Below are positions 63,304-64,000 of a stretch of 64,000 bases of DNA, in pieces (positions within the stretch are counted from its first letter, which is position 1; every line of letters starts with the position of its first letter). Location: the NCBI RefSeq assembly GCF_014596085.1, contig NZ_JACCJY010000006.1:62001-126000 (forward strand), read 5' to 3'. The notes beneath the pieces were generated by a model, which was given only the letters and a program-made list of their open reading frames with translations, made no database searches and was not told the origin of the DNA. The position numbers and the translations under genes are program-made. This DNA comes from Azospirillum tabaci (GTDB lineage Bacteria > Pseudomonadota > Alphaproteobacteria > Azospirillales > Azospirillaceae).

Positions 63304-63477
63304 TCAGCCGCGGGTGCTGCCCGAAGCCCGGTCGCCGGTGGCGACCGTGTCGCTGGCCGGCTTCTGCGTGCCGGCACTGGCGCTGTGGCTGGAGGAGCAA
63401 TCCGCGCTGGCGACCCCCGCCGTCAGGAGGGCGGCGAGACCGAACAGAACGGCTACCGGCTTGGCTCCATGAGACAT
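63304..63477 (-). CDS. Small secreted protein, 57 residues
   Basis: A signal peptide (PVAVLFGLAALLTAGVASA, residues 7-25) is followed by about 30 Ser/Thr/Ala-rich residues with one Cys (DCSSSHSASAGTQ). The mature peptide starts near Asp26. The ribosome site is unusually strong: aaaggaggtgatcc lies just before ATG 63477 and pairs with nearly all of the anti-Shine-Dalgarno sequence. No family recognised; the Cys near the start suggests a possible lipoprotein, but no typical lipobox is present. Confidence 0.7.
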   Translation of the reverse strand: MSHGAKPVAVLFGLAALLTAGVASADCSSSHSASAGTQKPASDTVATGDRASGSTRG

Positions 63478-63570
63478 TGGATCACCTCCTTTCAAAACTG
63501 TTGAACACCGCAACAGCATGTGAGGATGATCCGGCGCGAGTCAACGCCCTATACCGCCCGTACAGGGTGC

Positions 63571-63714
63571 GAGTCCCTCTCCCGCCCCGGGAGAGGGTGG
63601 CCCGGAGGGCCGGGTGAGGGTCTCACGAGAATCAAGGCGCCGGTCCTTGCCTGCACCCTCACCCTTCCCACGCTTCGCGCGGGCCCCTTCCCTCTCCCGG
63701 GGCGGGAGAGGGTG
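63571..63714. repeat. Dispersed palindromic intergenic repeat, spaced form
   Basis: Left arm cctctcccgccccgggagag (63574 onwards) and right arm ccctctcccggggcgggaga (from about 63691) are inverted, with a third palindrome gtggcccggagggccgggtg between. The centre, about 75 bases, holds ccctcacccttcccacgctt. It belongs to the family also seen at 22729, 24680 and 32505. Confidence 0.75.
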
Positions 63715-63726
63715 TGGCAAGTCCGA

Positions 63727-64000
63727 TCACGCCGTCTCCAGCGCCTCCCGCATGGTGCGGAACAGCTCCGCCTTATCCTCGAAGCCGATGCCCGGAAGCT
63801 CGGGCAGGCGGACGCGCCCGTCCTCCACAGCGATGCTGTCGGCGAAGCCGCAGAAGGGCTTGAACACATCCGGGTAGGACTCGTTGCCGCCCAGATGCAG
63901 GCCGGCGGCGATGTTCAGCGACATCTGGTGGCCGCCGTGCGGCACCACGCGGCGGCTCGACCAGCCGTTCTCCGTCAGCATGTCCAGGGTGCGCATGTAC
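63727..64000 (-). CDS. Enolase-superfamily dehydratase, C-terminal part
   Basis: About 90 C-terminal residues of a mandelate-racemase/muconate-lactonising-type protein; the gene continues past the right edge. Visible features are VVPHGGHQMSLNIAAGLHLG, where the His in PHGGHQ is the general base/acid region of the C-terminal barrel strand, then NESYPDVFKPFCGF and the short lid-like end. This type dehydrates acid sugars or related hydroxyacids; the substrate is unclear. Confidence 0.8.
   Translation of the reverse strand, partial: YMRTLDMLTENGWSSRRVVPHGGHQMSLNIAAGLHLGGNESYPDVFKPFCGFADSIAVEDGRVRLPELPGIGFEDKAELFRTMREALETA

Overview
The window is GC-rich, densely coding chromosomal DNA of an alphaproteobacterium. 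The gene set (tandem-PAS and MASE3-type sensor kinases, alphaproteobacterial NAD-regulator-type Nudix protein, DUF2125 protein, AcnB, HypD, adenosylcobalamin-dependent ribonucleotide reductase, many LysR and AraC regulators) fits Rhodospirillales, most likely an Azospirillum-like soil or plant-associated bacterium. That assignment is inferred from gene content, not from a marker gene. No prophage, CRISPR array or intact insertion sequence is visible.

Layout. 1-10.5 kb: the 3' part of nrdJ, then an accessory stretch of one- and two-gene units (epimerase/LysR, DUF1810, alpha/beta hydrolase, MmyB-type XRE regulator, SnoaL-like protein, IMPACT protein, AAC(3) acetyltransferase, LysR). It ends in a deletion scar where the front of a GalD/PrpF-type tautomerase meets, out of frame, the tail of a PcaB-type lyase. 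A possible resolvase remnant also lies here (4.0-4.25 kb). 10.5-24.7 kb: DedA protein, quinone oxidoreductase, LysR/flavin quinone reductase pair, small transporter, AraC regulator, ABC-F ATPase, TRAP solute-binding protein without permease genes, a stand-alone hypD, SH3 protein, a divergent M1-like protein, ChaC and DUF2125. 24.7-32.6 kb: M16 protease, a small TubC-docking-like ORF beside an operator-like palindrome, a DUF2491-DUF350-PspA membrane-stress operon, and acnB with a clear terminator. 32.6-40.6 kb: AraC, Fsr-type exporter, a Fur-box flavodoxin-DUF2023 pair, small genes, RraA-like protein, NAD-regulator-like Nudix protein, DUF47-PitA phosphate uptake, tRNA-Gly.

40.8-50.9 kb is the most unusual part. 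It holds a class III cyclase fused to an ATPase/TPR module, a ribbon-helix-helix (RHH) regulator, a 64-residue small ORF, a YcaO-TfuA pair (peptide-backbone modification enzymes), a CRP-family regulator, a second RHH paralogue and a histidine kinase/response regulator pair. A perfect CRP-type palindrome (TGTGA-N6-TCACA) sits in the RHH/small-ORF intergenic region. The small ORF is therefore a candidate substrate of a cAMP/CRP-controlled YcaO-TfuA system.

51-64 kb: NAD-dependent epimerase preceded by two inverted DnaA-box-like sites, Na/Pi cotransporter, EamA transporter/LysR pair, glycine-zipper protein, ispE and tyrS. The tyrS gene has a 16-codon leader peptide with tandem Tyr codons and a hairpin that buries its Shine-Dalgarno sequence. 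Then come a hybrid sensor kinase, a Tat-exported carbonic-anhydrase-like protein, a small secreted protein and the 3' part of an enolase-superfamily gene. Palindromic G/C-run repeats are scattered between genes, and short tandem duplications at or just after stop codons recur at three places.
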